A stretch of DNA of 64,000 nucleotides from Pseudomonas inefficax (lineage in GTDB: Bacteria > Pseudomonadota > Gammaproteobacteria > Pseudomonadales > Pseudomonadaceae): the NCBI RefSeq assembly GCF_900277125.1, contig NZ_OPYN01000028.1, forward strand, positions 1-64,000, written 5' to 3'. Below, piece by piece: positions 8,921 through 17,385 of the stretch. Numbering within the stretch: the stretch's first letter is position 1; every line of letters begins with the position of its first letter. The translations under genes were made by a program, and so were the position numbers. The notes below the pieces were generated by a model that saw nothing but the letters and a program-made list of their open reading frames with translations, was not told the origin of the DNA and did no database searches.

Positions 8921-9014
8921 CGGCCTCTTCGCGGGCACGCCCGCTCCCACAGGAATGATGCTGCACTCAAAGGCTGAGCAGTACCTGTGGGAGCGGGCTT
9001 GCCCGCGAAGAGGC
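8921..9014. repeat. REP pair (inverted)
   Basis: GGCCTCTTCGCGGGCACGCC and an inverted GGGAGCGGGCTTGCCCGCGA copy between the retropepsin-like gene and creB. Confidence 0.9.
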
Positions 9015-9059
9015 CTGTAAGTTAAAAGTCCAGTCTGCCCCCACGTCAGGCCGGACGCC

Positions 9060-9740
9060 ATGCCCCACATCCTCATCGTCGAAGACGAAGCCGCCATCGC
9101 CGACACCCTGGTCTACGCCCTGCAGGCCGACGGCCATAGCACCGAATGGGTAACCCTGGGCAGTGCCGCCCTCGACCAGCAGCGCCAGCGCCCGGCCGAC
9201 CTGGTCATCCTCGACATCGGCTTGCCCGATATCAGTGGCTTCGAGACCTGCCGCCAGCTGCGTCGCTTCAGCGAGGTACCGGTGATGTTCCTCAGCGCTC
9301 GCGACGGCGAAATCGACCGGGTGGTGGGCCTGGAAATCGGCGCAGACGATTATGTGGTCAAACCCTTCAGCCCGCGCGAAGTGGCGGCGCGGGTACGGGC
9401 GATCCTCAAGCGCATGGGCCCCAAGGGCGAGCCCGCTGTCGAGGCCACGCTGTTCCAGCTCGACACCTTGCGCATGCTGATCACCTACCGCGGACAGCCA
9501 CTCCCCCTTACCCGTCACGAATTCCGCCTGCTGCAATGCCTGCTCGAGCAACCACACCGGGTATTCAGCCGCGAACAACTGCTCGACGCAGTGGGCGTGG
9601 CCTCTGACGTAGGGTACGAGCGCACCATCGACAGCCATATCAAGAGCCTGCGCGCCAAACTGCGCCAGGTGGCCAGCGACGCCGAACCGATTCAGACCCA
9701 CCGTGGCCTCGGTTACAGCTACAGCCCGGACCACGCCTGA
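9060..9740 (+). CDS. creB: two-component response regulator CreB
   Basis: 226 residues, OmpR family. The receiver domain (1-120) has acidic residues E8-D9, phospho-acceptor D52 (LVILDIGLPD), S79 and K101 (VVKPFS). The C-terminal winged helix includes LTRHEFRLLQCLLEQPHRVFSREQLLD and RTIDSHIKSLRAKLR. It overlaps creC by one base (TGATG) and the pair is followed by creD, the standard creBCD set, which gives the symbol. In other Pseudomonas, CreBC responds to cell-wall stress and growth conditions and drives creD; no CreB direct-repeat tag (TTCAC-N6-TTCAC) was spotted here. Confidence 0.93.
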   Translation: MPHILIVEDEAAIADTLVYALQADGHSTEWVTLGSAALDQQRQRPADLVILDIGLPDISGFETCRQLRRFSEVPVMFLSARDGEIDRVVGLEIGADDYVVKPFSPREVAARVRAILKRMGPKGEPAVEATLFQLDTLRMLITYRGQPLPLTRHEFRLLQCLLEQPHRVFSREQLLDAVGVASDVGYERTIDSHIKSLRAKLRQVASDAEPIQTHRGLGYSYSPDHA

Positions 9741-11176
9741 TGCGCCTGGGCATCCGGATCTTCCTGGTGTACTTCCTGTTCGTCGGGCTGGCTGGCTATT
9801 TTTTGCTCAACACGGTGCGTGAACAGATCCGTCCGGTAGTGCGCCAGTCTTCGGAAGAAACGCTGGTAGACACCGCGAACCTGCTGGCCGAGATCCTGCA
9901 CGAGGACGTCAAGGCCGGCACCCTGAACCAGAGCCGCTTGCCCGAAGTGCTCAAGGCCTACGGCTCGCGCAGCCCGGGTGCGCAGATCTGGGGCCTGGCC
10001 AAGAACCAGGTCAGCCACCGCATCTATGTCACCGACGCCAAGGGCACCGTGCTGCTGGATTCCAGCGGCGAAGACCTGGGCAAGGACTACTCGAAGTGGA
10101 ATGACGTGTACCTGACCCTGCGTGGCCAGTACGGCGCCCGTTCCACCCGCAGCGACCCCGACGATGAAAGCACCTCGGTGATGCACGTGGGCGCGCCGAT
10201 CATCGACGATGGCAAGATCATCGGTGTGGTCACCGTGGCCAAGCCCAACAGCTCGCTGCAACCGTACATCGACCGCTCCGAACGGCGCTTGCTCACCCTG
10301 GGCCTGGGGCTGATCGGCCTGGGCCTGCTGATCGGTGCCGCGTTGTCGTGGTGGCTGGCGCGCTCGCTGCGCCGGCTGGCCCGCTACGCCCAGGCGGTCA
10401 GCGAGGGCGAGCGCGCCGCCCTGCCGCACTACAAGGGTGGTGAACTGGCGCACCTGGCCCAGGCGGTCGAGCGCATGCGCACGCAACTGGAGGGCAAGGC
10501 CTATGTCGAGCGGTATGTGCATACCCTGACACACGAGCTGAAAAGCCCGTTGGCGGCCATTCGTGGCGCTTCCGAGCTGTTGCAGGGCGATGACATGCCG
10601 GCTGACCAGCGGGCGCGCTTTGCCGGCAACATCGAGCGCGAGAGCGAGCGTTTGCAGCAGATGATCGAGCGCCTGCTCAACCTGGCCCGGGTCGAGCAGA
10701 TGCAGACGCTGGAGGATGAGCAACAGGTGGCGCTGGCGGCGTTGGTGGACGAGTTGCTGCTGGCCCATGCGGCGCGTATCGAAGGTGCCGGTTTGCAGGT
10801 GCGCCAGCGGGTGCCGGCTGGTTTGCGCTTGTTGTGTGACCCGTTCCTGATGCGCCAGGCGCTGGCCAACCTGCTCGACAACGCCTTGGACTTCACCCCG
10901 AACGGCGGTGCGCTGCTGTTCGACCTGGAGCGCGATGGCGAGCGGGTGGCGTTGAGCCTGTTCAACCAGGGGCAGGCCATACCGGCATATGCGATTGGTC
11001 GGGTGAGCGAGCGGTTCTACTCGCTGCCGCGGCCGGGGAGTGGACGCAAGAGCACCGGCTTGGGGCTGAATTTCGTGGCCGAGGTGATGCAGCTGCATGG
11101 CGGGGCATTGGCGGTGGATAACGTCGATGGTGGGGTGCGGGTAAGGTTGTGGCTGCCTGCCCGGCGTATCAGCTGA
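9740..11176 (+). CDS. creC: sensor histidine kinase CreC
   Basis: 478 residues. Two membrane segments (about 7-25 and 181-203) flank a periplasmic sensor region of about 155 residues, followed by a HAMP-like linker, a HisKA domain with H265 (LTHELKSPLAA), and a HATPase domain with NLLDNALDFTPNGG (N box) and GLGLNFVAEVMQLHGG (G2 region). It phosphorylates CreB. Translational coupling to creB is shown by the one-base overlap. Size and layout match E. coli CreC (474 residues). Confidence 0.93.
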   Translation: MRLGIRIFLVYFLFVGLAGYFLLNTVREQIRPVVRQSSEETLVDTANLLAEILHEDVKAGTLNQSRLPEVLKAYGSRSPGAQIWGLAKNQVSHRIYVTDAKGTVLLDSSGEDLGKDYSKWNDVYLTLRGQYGARSTRSDPDDESTSVMHVGAPIIDDGKIIGVVTVAKPNSSLQPYIDRSERRLLTLGLGLIGLGLLIGAALSWWLARSLRRLARYAQAVSEGERAALPHYKGGELAHLAQAVERMRTQLEGKAYVERYVHTLTHELKSPLAAIRGASELLQGDDMPADQRARFAGNIERESERLQQMIERLLNLARVEQMQTLEDEQQVALAALVDELLLAHAARIEGAGLQVRQRVPAGLRLLCDPFLMRQALANLLDNALDFTPNGGALLFDLERDGERVALSLFNQGQAIPAYAIGRVSERFYSLPRPGSGRKSTGLGLNFVAEVMQLHGGALAVDNVDGGVRVRLWLPARRIS

Positions 11177-11183
11177 CATTGCC

Positions 11184-11283
11184 GGGGCTGCTTTGCAGCC
11201 CATCGCGACACAAGGCCGCTCCTACAAGAGCACGCGTCCCCTGTAGGAGCGGCCTTGTGTCGCGATGGGCCGCAAAGCGGACC
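11184..11283. repeat. REP pair (second family) between creC and creD
   Basis: Inverted GTAGGAGCGGCCTTGTGTCG elements, each with a GGGCTGCTTTGCAGCCC or GGGCCGCAAAGCGG partner, lie within the creBCD unit, leaving about 80 bases before creD. This suggests creD is partly uncoupled from creBC. Confidence 0.9.
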
Positions 11284-11365
11284 CAAAAACACGAAATCTC
11301 CACATTATCTCCCCGAAGCCTCCACGCAAGGCGCAGACACTGCGCCCACTGCCACAGGAGGCCCC

Positions 11366-12694
11366 ATGAACAAGACCCTCGGTTTCAAACTCGGCATGAT
11401 CGCCGTGCTGATGTTGCTGCTACTCATCCCGCTACTGCTGATCAGCGGCCTGATCGGTGAACGTCAGGCCCTGCGCGACAGTGTGCTGCGCGATATCGCC
11501 CAGAGCGCCAGCTTCGACCAGCAACTCAGCGGCCCGCTGCTGGTGGTGCCTTACCACAAGTACCAGCGCCGCTGGATCGAAAAGGACGGCGAGCGCACTC
11601 AGGAAACCAGCACCATTGCCGGCCACCTGTACTTCCTGCCGGAAACCTTCGACGCTGACCTGGGCGTGGACACCGAGCTGCGCGCCCGTGGCATCTACCA
11701 GGCCCGGCTGTTCCACGCCAAGGGCCGAATCAGTGGCCGCTTCAAGCTCCCTGAACGCTGGGGCATCGACAAGGACTTCGACGACTACCGCTTCGACAAG
11801 CCGTTCCTGGTGGTGGGCATCAGCGATATCCGCGGCATCGAGAACGGCCTTGAGTTGAGCATTGGCGAGCAGAAAGTGCCGTTCGAAGCCGGTACCCGGC
11901 TCGACTGGATGCGCGGTGGCGTACACGCCAGCCTGCCGGGGCTGGACGGCCTGCAGGCGCGTGAATTCAGCTACGGTTTCGATCTCGCACTGCAAGGCAC
12001 CGGCCAGCTGCATGTAGTGCCGGTGGGCCGCACAAGCGCCGTGGACCTGCGTGCCAACTGGCCGCACCCAAGCTTCGTCGGCAACTACCTGCCCAGTCGT
12101 CGCAACATCGACGCCCAGGGCTTCAGTGCCCACTGGCAGACCTCGTTCTTTGCCACCAATCTCGAAGACGCCCTGCGCCAGTGCGCCACCGCCGGGCAGT
12201 GCGCAGACTTCAGCGAGCGCAGCTTCGGTGTCAGCTTCGTCGACCCGGTGGACCAGTACCTGAAGAGCGAGCGGGCGATCAAGTACGCCTTGCTGTTCAT
12301 CGCCCTGACCTTCGCCGGCTTCTTTTTGTTCGAAGTACTGAAGAACCTCAGCGTGCACCCGGTGCAGTACATCCTGGTGGGCGTGGCGCTGGCGTTCTTC
12401 TACCTGCTGTTGTTGTCGTTGTCCGAGCACATCGGCTTTGGTTTGGCGTATGGGCTGTCAGCTTTGGCGTGTGTGCTGCTGATCGGCTTCTACCTGAGTC
12501 ATGTGTTGCGCAGCCTGGGGCGTGGGATAGGGTTCGCGGCGGGGTTGGCGGCGTTGTATGCGCTGCTTTATGGGCTGCTGAGTGCCGAGGACTATGCGCT
12601 GCTGATGGGGTCGTTGCTGTGCTTTGGTTTGCTGGGGGTGTTCATGGTGCTGACCCGGCGGCTTGACTGGGCCCGGGTGGGGAGGGCGGCATGA
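11366..12694 (+). CDS. creD: inner membrane protein CreD
   Basis: 442 residues from ATG 11366 with ACAGGAG upstream; the longer reading frame from 11255 runs back into the REP and is rejected. One N-terminal membrane segment (GMIAVLMLLLLIPLLLISGLI) is followed by a large periplasmic domain (about 40-305, with RISGRFKLPERWG and LDGLQAREFSYGFDLALQGTGQLHVVPVGRTSAVDLRANWPHPSF conserved among CreD proteins) and four to five C-terminal membrane segments. The biochemical role is unknown; it is the main target of CreBC and affects envelope integrity and beta-lactam tolerance in relatives. Confidence 0.92.
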   Translation: MNKTLGFKLGMIAVLMLLLLIPLLLISGLIGERQALRDSVLRDIAQSASFDQQLSGPLLVVPYHKYQRRWIEKDGERTQETSTIAGHLYFLPETFDADLGVDTELRARGIYQARLFHAKGRISGRFKLPERWGIDKDFDDYRFDKPFLVVGISDIRGIENGLELSIGEQKVPFEAGTRLDWMRGGVHASLPGLDGLQAREFSYGFDLALQGTGQLHVVPVGRTSAVDLRANWPHPSFVGNYLPSRRNIDAQGFSAHWQTSFFATNLEDALRQCATAGQCADFSERSFGVSFVDPVDQYLKSERAIKYALLFIALTFAGFFLFEVLKNLSVHPVQYILVGVALAFFYLLLLSLSEHIGFGLAYGLSALACVLLIGFYLSHVLRSLGRGIGFAAGLAALYALLYGLLSAEDYALLMGSLLCFGLLGVFMVLTRRLDWARVGRAA

Positions 12695-12765
12695 GGGAGG
12701 ACAGAGAGATCGGGCGGTGGTTGGCCCTCAGGATCGGGCAGCTGTTTCCTGTGATACCGAGGTGA

Positions 12766-12856
12766 GGCCTTCGCGGGCACGCCCGCTCCCACAGGTATTG
12801 CACAGCTCGAAATACTGTGAGGATCCTGTGGGAGCGGGCGTGCCCGCGAAGAGGCC
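12766..12856. repeat. REP pair (inverted)
   Basis: GCGGGCACGCCCGC and GCGGGCGTGCCCGC copies between the convergent creD and glutathione transferase genes; the right copy abuts the stop codon of the transferase gene. Confidence 0.9.
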
Positions 12857-12858
12857 CT

Positions 12859-13482
12859 TCAGGCCACCGGAGAGGTCGCGACCATCGACGGCCGCTTGGC
12901 CACCTCGGCATACCACGCCGCCAGGCCAGGCTGGTGTTCGCGCCAGCCAAACTCGGGCTGGCGCAAATCCAGATACCCCAGCGCACATGCCACGCCAATC
13001 GCTGCCAGGTCGAACCCGGACATCAACTCGGGCAAATGCTCCTGCTCCAGATTGGCCAGGCTGCGGCGGATCTTGTCGCCCTGTGCCTGCAGCCAACCAT
13101 CCCAGCGCTTTTCCTCAGGGCGCAGGAAACTCTCATAGCGGCTCGACACCGCCGCATCCATGATGGCATCGGCCTGCGACACCAGTGTCATGCGCCGCCA
13201 GCGCGCCGTGCCTTCGCGCGGCAGCAGCGGCAGGCCGACATGCTGCAGGTCGAGGTACTCGCAGATCACCCGGCTGTCATGCAGCACGGTGCCGTCCTCC
13301 AGGCGCAGGGCCGGGATCTTGCCGATCGGGTTGTCCTGGTTCAGGTGCGGGTCGCCGCTGACCGGGCTGATGTTTACCGGCTGCACTTGCACGCGTTCAA
13401 GCTGGCCGGTCTCGTGCAACACCACCATGACCTTGCGCACGAAAGGCGACAACGGCGAGTGGAACAGGGTCATCGTGCTCAT
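12859..13482 (-). CDS. glutathione S-transferase
   Basis: 207 residues, typical length. The thioredoxin-like N-terminal domain has SPLSPFVRKVMVVLHETG (active-site Ser region, residues about 9-12), the cis-Pro NPIGKIPALRLEDG (about 52-65) and the gamma-glutamyl-binding DSRVICEYLD (about 69-78). The all-helical C-terminal domain follows. The substrate is not known. It lies three bases downstream of msrA on the same strand, suggesting an oxidative-damage transcript with msrA. Confidence 0.9.
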   Translation of the reverse strand: MSTMTLFHSPLSPFVRKVMVVLHETGQLERVQVQPVNISPVSGDPHLNQDNPIGKIPALRLEDGTVLHDSRVICEYLDLQHVGLPLLPREGTARWRRMTLVSQADAIMDAAVSSRYESFLRPEEKRWDGWLQAQGDKIRRSLANLEQEHLPELMSGFDLAAIGVACALGYLDLRQPEFGWREHQPGLAAWYAEVAKRPSMVATSPVA

Positions 13483-13485
13483 GCT

Positions 13486-14154
13486 TCAGTTACCCTGCAG
13501 GCTCGGTGGCAAGCACACGCCGGTACCGCCGATACCGCAGTAGCCGTCCGGGTTCTTGGCCAGGTACTGCTGGTGGTAGGCCTCGGCGAAGTACACGGTC
13601 GGTGCCTGGTCGATTTCGGTGGTGATCTCGCCGAAGCCGGCCTTGCTCAGTTCGGCCTGGAAGGCGTCGCGGCTGGCCTTGGCCTGTTCCAGCTGTTCTG
13701 GGCTGGTGCAGTAGATGGCCGAGCGGTACTGGGTGCCGATATCGTTGCCCTGGCGCATGCCCTGGGTCGGATTGTGCAGTTCCCAGAACATCGCCAGCAG
13801 CTCGCGGTAGCTGACCTTGTCCTTGTCGAACACCACCAGCACCACTTCGGTGTGGCCGGTCAGGCCCGAGCACACTTCCTCGTAGGTGGGGTGGGGGGTG
13901 AAGCCGCCGGCGTAGCCGACGACGGTGCTGACCACGCCTTCACGCTGCCAGAAGCGGCGTTCGGCGCCCCAGAAGCAACCCAGGCCGAAGATGGCGAAGT
14001 CGATGGCGCCTTCGAAGAACGGGCCGAGCAGCGGCGTGTCCTTGAACACGTAATGGAACTCGGGCAGCTTCATTGGCGTTTCGCGGCCAGGCAGGGCCTG
14101 CTCCGCCGTTGGCATGACGTTTTTGTTCACCAGGATTTCCGAACGCAGGACCAT
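13486..14154 (-). CDS. msrA: peptide methionine-S-sulfoxide reductase
   Basis: 222 residues from ATG 14154; the longer open frame to 14217 is translated REP sequence ([11 protein letters not shown]) and is rejected. The GCFWG motif with catalytic C60 is present, as are [25 protein letters not shown] and the C-terminal [13 protein letters not shown] with resolving cysteines. It repairs methionine-S-sulfoxide in proteins using thioredoxin. The N-terminal extension before GCFWG matches the long E. coli-type MsrA. It is co-directional with the glutathione transferase gene immediately downstream. Confidence 0.95.
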   Translation of the reverse strand: MVLRSEILVNKNVMPTAEQALPGRETPMKLPEFHYVFKDTPLLGPFFEGAIDFAIFGLGCFWGAERRFWQREGVVSTVVGYAGGFTPHPTYEEVCSGLTGHTEVVLVVFDKDKVSYRELLAMFWELHNPTQGMRQGNDIGTQYRSAIYCTSPEQLEQAKASRDAFQAELSKAGFGEITTEIDQAPTVYFAEAYHQQYLAKNPDGYCGIGGTGVCLPPSLQGN

Positions 14155-14190
14155 GGCCGTTCCTCTGAATGTCAGTTGAATAGGTGTTGG

Positions 14191-14283
14191 GGCATTCGCG
14201 GGTAAACCCGCTCCCACAGGTACACCACAATATTCGAAATTTGTGGGGTACCTGTGGGAGCGGGCGTGCCCGCGAAGGGGCCC
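14191..14283. repeat. REP pair (inverted)
   Basis: GCGGGTAAACCCGC and GCGGGCGTGCCCGC copies between msrA and the GGDEF/EAL gene. Confidence 0.9.
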
Positions 14284-14319
14284 GTATGGGTTCTATAGTG
14301 CCCGAGGTTTATCCGGCTG

Positions 14320-17010
14320 TCAGGCCAGTGGGCCACGCGGATAGCGCTTCAGCCGTTCAGCCAGCTCGCGCCCCGGAATCGGCCGGTCGAACAGGTAGCC
14401 CTGGCCCACGTCGCAGCGGTGCCGACGCAGGAACGCCAGTTGCTCCGGCGTCTCGATACCCTCGGCCACCACCTTCAGTTTCAGGTTATGCGCCATGGCC
14501 ACCACCGCCGAGGTGATTTCCATGTCGTCCTGGTTGTCCGGGATCTCGTTGATGAAGCTGCGGTCGATCTTGAGGATGTCGATCGGAAACTTCTTCAGGT
14601 AGCTCAGCGACGAATAACCGGTGCCGAAGTCGTCCATGGCCAGTGTCAGGCCCAGGGCCTTCAGCTCATCCAGCTGGCGGTGGGTATCTTCGGTGGCTTC
14701 CAGCAGCAGGCCTTCGGTCAGCTCCAGCTCCAGCAGGTGCGGGGGCAGGGCTTCTTCCTCGAGGATGGTGCTGATCGACGCCACCAGGTCCGGGTCGGAG
14801 AACTGCTTGGGGGACAGGTTGATGGCCACATGCAGGTTGCCCATGCCGGCCTCGCGCAGTTGCTGGCTCATGCGGCACGACTGGCGCACCACCCATTTTC
14901 CGATGGGGATGATCAGGCCGGTTTCTTCCGCCACGCTGATGAACTGGTCCGGGCGGATCATGCCGCGCTCGGGGTGGTTCCAGCGTAGCAGTGCTTCCAG
15001 CCCCAGCAGGCGGCCGCTGCGCAGGCACAGCTTGGGCTGGTAGAACACCTCCAGCTCGTTCTGGGTCAGGGCGCGCCGCAGGTTGTTCTCGACGAACAGC
15101 TTGTAGCTGGCTTCGGCATTGAGCACTTCGGTAAACACCTGCACCTGGTGCTTGCCGTTGGCCTTGGCCTTGTGCAGCGCCAGGCCGGCGTTCTTCATCA
15201 GGCTGGCCGGATCGGCGCCGTGCAGTGGCGCGCAGGCCAGGCCCACCGAGGCGGTCACGTTGATCAGTTGGTTGTCGACGAACATCGGTTTGTCGAGGGT
15301 GCGCAGCAATTGCTGGGCGACGCCCTGGCCATCTTCCAGGCTGGTATCGTCGAGCAGTACGGCGAACTCGTTACTGGCAAAGCGCGCCAGGATACCGCCG
15401 GTGTGCAGGCTGTTGCGCAGGCGCCGTGCCAGGCTGATCAGCAGCTTGTCGCCGGTCTGGTGGCCGAGGCTGTCGTTGATGCGCTTGAAGTTGTCGATGT
15501 CCACCAGCAGCAGGCACATCGAGTGCTCGCCATCCCGAGCAAAGCGCTCGTCCAGGCTGCGGATGAACGCCGGGCGGTTGCCCAGGTTGGTCAGGTTGTC
15601 GGTGTAGGCCAGGCGCTCGATGCGTTGCTGGGCCAGCTTGGTCTGGGTGACGTCTTCGTAGATGCCGATGTAATGGGTCAGCTCACGGTTGTCGCCGTAT
15701 ACCTTGGAAATCGACAGCTGTCCCCAATAGGGCTCGAGGTTCTTGCGCCGGCTCTTGAACTCGCCCTGCCAGCTGTTGCCCATGGCCAGGCTCGATGGCG
15801 AGTCGAACAGCAGCTCGCTCAGGTTCTCCAGCGCCGGCAGCTCGCCCAGGTGGCGGCCTTGCACTTCCTCGGTGCTGTACTGGGTGATCGCGGTAAAGCT
15901 GGGGTTGACGTACTCCACCACGCCGTCGCGGTTCACCAGCAGGAAGGCGCTGGCGCTCTGCTCGACCGCACGCTGGAACAGGTGCAGGGCGCTGGCGGCG
16001 GTGCGCCGGTTGTGGTTGGTGATGACCTGGGCGAACTGGTCGGCCAGTTCGCCGGCAAAGGCTATTTCGTCCGATTGCCAGGCGCGTGTCTGGCCGGTCT
16101 GCTCCAGGCACAGCACGCCAACTACCTGGCCATCGACACGGATACTGGCATCGAGCATGGCCTTGTTTTCCGGACACATGCTTTGCGCCAAGGCGCGGGT
16201 ACGCGGGTCATGGCCGGCATTGTGGGCGTCGATGGCACGGCTGGCGTGCAGCGCGTCGAGGTAGTCGGGGAAGCGGCTGGCATCGATGGCTTCGGGCTGG
16301 CGGTGCTCCTGCGCTTCCCTGTACCAGGCAATGATCGGCTCCAGGCGCTGGTCTTCCAGGTGCCAGATGCTGGCGCTGTCGACCTTGTAGATCTCGCAGG
16401 CGCTCTGGGTAATCAGCTGGGCGGCTTCGCGCAGCGAATTCCCGGCGCTGTAGCGCTGGCGGGCCAGGCGCAGGATCAGGTCTTGCTGGCCGCGAACCCG
16501 TTCCAGGTGCTCGAGTTGTTCCTGCTGTGTGCGCTGGTTCAGTTGCAGCGCCAATTGCAGGCGGTTGTTGCGCGATTCCAGGTCGCTGGCACCGGCCTCG
16601 CCGGTATCTTCGGCATGGTCGTCGAGCACACTCAGGTAGCCGCGCAACAGGTGGCGGTTGTGCTGCTTGTAGGCTTCCCCGGTTTCCAGCAGGCGTAGCG
16701 ATGCAGTTGGCGTGTGCAAGGTGTAGCGCACGCGAAAGTAGCCGCGCTGGGCCAGTTGCAACTGGATCTCGTCGTGCAGCCGGTAGCGGGCCTCGGGTTC
16801 CATCAAGCTGGCGTAGGGTGCGTCCACCAAGGCGCAAAGGTCGCCGGCGTGCAGGCCGAACTGGCGCTCGCAGGCCGGGTCGAGGTAGAGCATGGTCCAG
16901 GTGGCTTCGTTGAGCCTTTCGAAACGCAGCATGCCGAGCCGCGAGGGCACGGGTAACTGCGTGACGACCTCGGCCGCCACACGGCTGGCGGCATCGGGTT
17001 GGCTTTTCAT
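14320..17010 (-). CDS. GAF/PAS/GGDEF-like/EAL protein (probable c-di-GMP phosphodiesterase)
   Basis: About 896 residues from ATG 17010 (MKSQPDAAS); ATG 17073 (MMQPCQTC) is an alternative, and the frame beyond it is translated REP. Order: N-terminal PAS-like region, coiled coil, GAF (about 190-330), PAS (about 345-460), GGDEF-like, EAL. The GGDEF signature is degenerate (RFASNEF), so cyclase activity is unlikely. The EAL domain keeps the expected residues: EALLRW, NLSPKQF, ELTEGLLLE, DDFGTGYSSLSYLKKFPID, VAEGIETPEQ and GQGYLF. It should therefore hydrolyse c-di-GMP, possibly activated by GTP bound to the dead GGDEF domain. No membrane segment was seen. Confidence 0.88.
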   Translation of the reverse strand: MKSQPDAASRVAAEVVTQLPVPSRLGMLRFERLNEATWTMLYLDPACERQFGLHAGDLCALVDAPYASLMEPEARYRLHDEIQLQLAQRGYFRVRYTLHTPTASLRLLETGEAYKQHNRHLLRGYLSVLDDHAEDTGEAGASDLESRNNRLQLALQLNQRTQQEQLEHLERVRGQQDLILRLARQRYSAGNSLREAAQLITQSACEIYKVDSASIWHLEDQRLEPIIAWYREAQEHRQPEAIDASRFPDYLDALHASRAIDAHNAGHDPRTRALAQSMCPENKAMLDASIRVDGQVVGVLCLEQTGQTRAWQSDEIAFAGELADQFAQVITNHNRRTAASALHLFQRAVEQSASAFLLVNRDGVVEYVNPSFTAITQYSTEEVQGRHLGELPALENLSELLFDSPSSLAMGNSWQGEFKSRRKNLEPYWGQLSISKVYGDNRELTHYIGIYEDVTQTKLAQQRIERLAYTDNLTNLGNRPAFIRSLDERFARDGEHSMCLLLVDIDNFKRINDSLGHQTGDKLLISLARRLRNSLHTGGILARFASNEFAVLLDDTSLEDGQGVAQQLLRTLDKPMFVDNQLINVTASVGLACAPLHGADPASLMKNAGLALHKAKANGKHQVQVFTEVLNAEASYKLFVENNLRRALTQNELEVFYQPKLCLRSGRLLGLEALLRWNHPERGMIRPDQFISVAEETGLIIPIGKWVVRQSCRMSQQLREAGMGNLHVAINLSPKQFSDPDLVASISTILEEEALPPHLLELELTEGLLLEATEDTHRQLDELKALGLTLAMDDFGTGYSSLSYLKKFPIDILKIDRSFINEIPDNQDDMEITSAVVAMAHNLKLKVVAEGIETPEQLAFLRRHRCDVGQGYLFDRPIPGRELAERLKRYPRGPLA

Positions 17011-17160
17011 CGAAGACTCGCTTGAAGAGGAAACGCGGCCTTTGGGGCGGCAGGTCTGGCAAGGTTGCATCATGTCCCGGGGGCTGGCAAGCAGCCGTGC
17101 GTGATGCTGTGGACGGGTTATCGGCTGTTTGGTCGGAATCTGTAGTTTGGCTGGAGATCT

Positions 17161-17264
17161 TGGGGCCGCTTTGCGGCCTGTGGGAGCGGGTTTACCCGCG
17201 ATGAATCCAACACAGTACATGGCACCGGCTGCGCCGGTGTTCGCGGGTGAACCCGCTCCCACAG
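17161..17264. repeat. REP cluster
   Basis: A GGGGCCGCTTTGCGGCC fragment joined to a GCGGGTTTACCCGC core, a GGCACCGGCTGCGCCGGTG hairpin and an inverted GCGGGTGAACCCGC copy. It lies in the 375-base gap between the 3' end of aceF and the start of the GGDEF/EAL gene, together with the aceF terminators. Confidence 0.85.
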
Positions 17265-17293
17265 AGGGTGCAGCCCACCGGGAAAATCAAGGC

Positions 17294-17322
17294 AAAAAAA
17301 AGCCCCGCCAATCGACGGGGTT
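17294..17322 (-). terminator. intrinsic terminator of aceEF
   Basis: On the minus strand, CCCCGTCGATTGGCGGGGC followed by eight T residues, about 65 bases past the aceF stop codon. Confidence 0.9.
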
Positions 17323-17352
17323 GAGGTACGAGCGTGGCAGCTCGAAAAGGGT

Positions 17353-17377
17353 ACTGCCCCTCGCAGGGAGGGGCAGT
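17353..17377 (-). other. hairpin just after aceF stop
   Basis: Stem ACTGCCCCTC / GAGGGGCAGT type inverted repeat starting 9 bases after the aceF stop codon, with no T-run. It may protect the 3' end or act together with the terminator further downstream. Confidence 0.6.
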
Positions 17378-17385
17378 GCGCTGCC

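Noticed and set aside
9719..11203. 494-codon open frame opposite creC (and similar long antisense frames opposite purU, the GGDEF/EAL gene, aceE, glcB and the acyl-CoA dehydrogenases)
   Set aside because: High GC with G/C third positions leaves long stop-free antisense frames; the products have no recognisable domains, while the opposite strand encodes a clear family member in every case.
9060..12694. CreB-binding direct repeat before creD
   Set aside because: The TTCAC-N6-TTCAC tag was looked for between creC and creD and not found; the gap is mostly REP sequence.
14155..14217. N-terminal extension of msrA; likewise extensions of the genes starting at 17010, 38867, 49646, 50572 and 11366
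   Set aside because: The added residues (patterns such as [30 protein letters not shown]) are translated REP elements; internal starts with RBS or family support were used instead.
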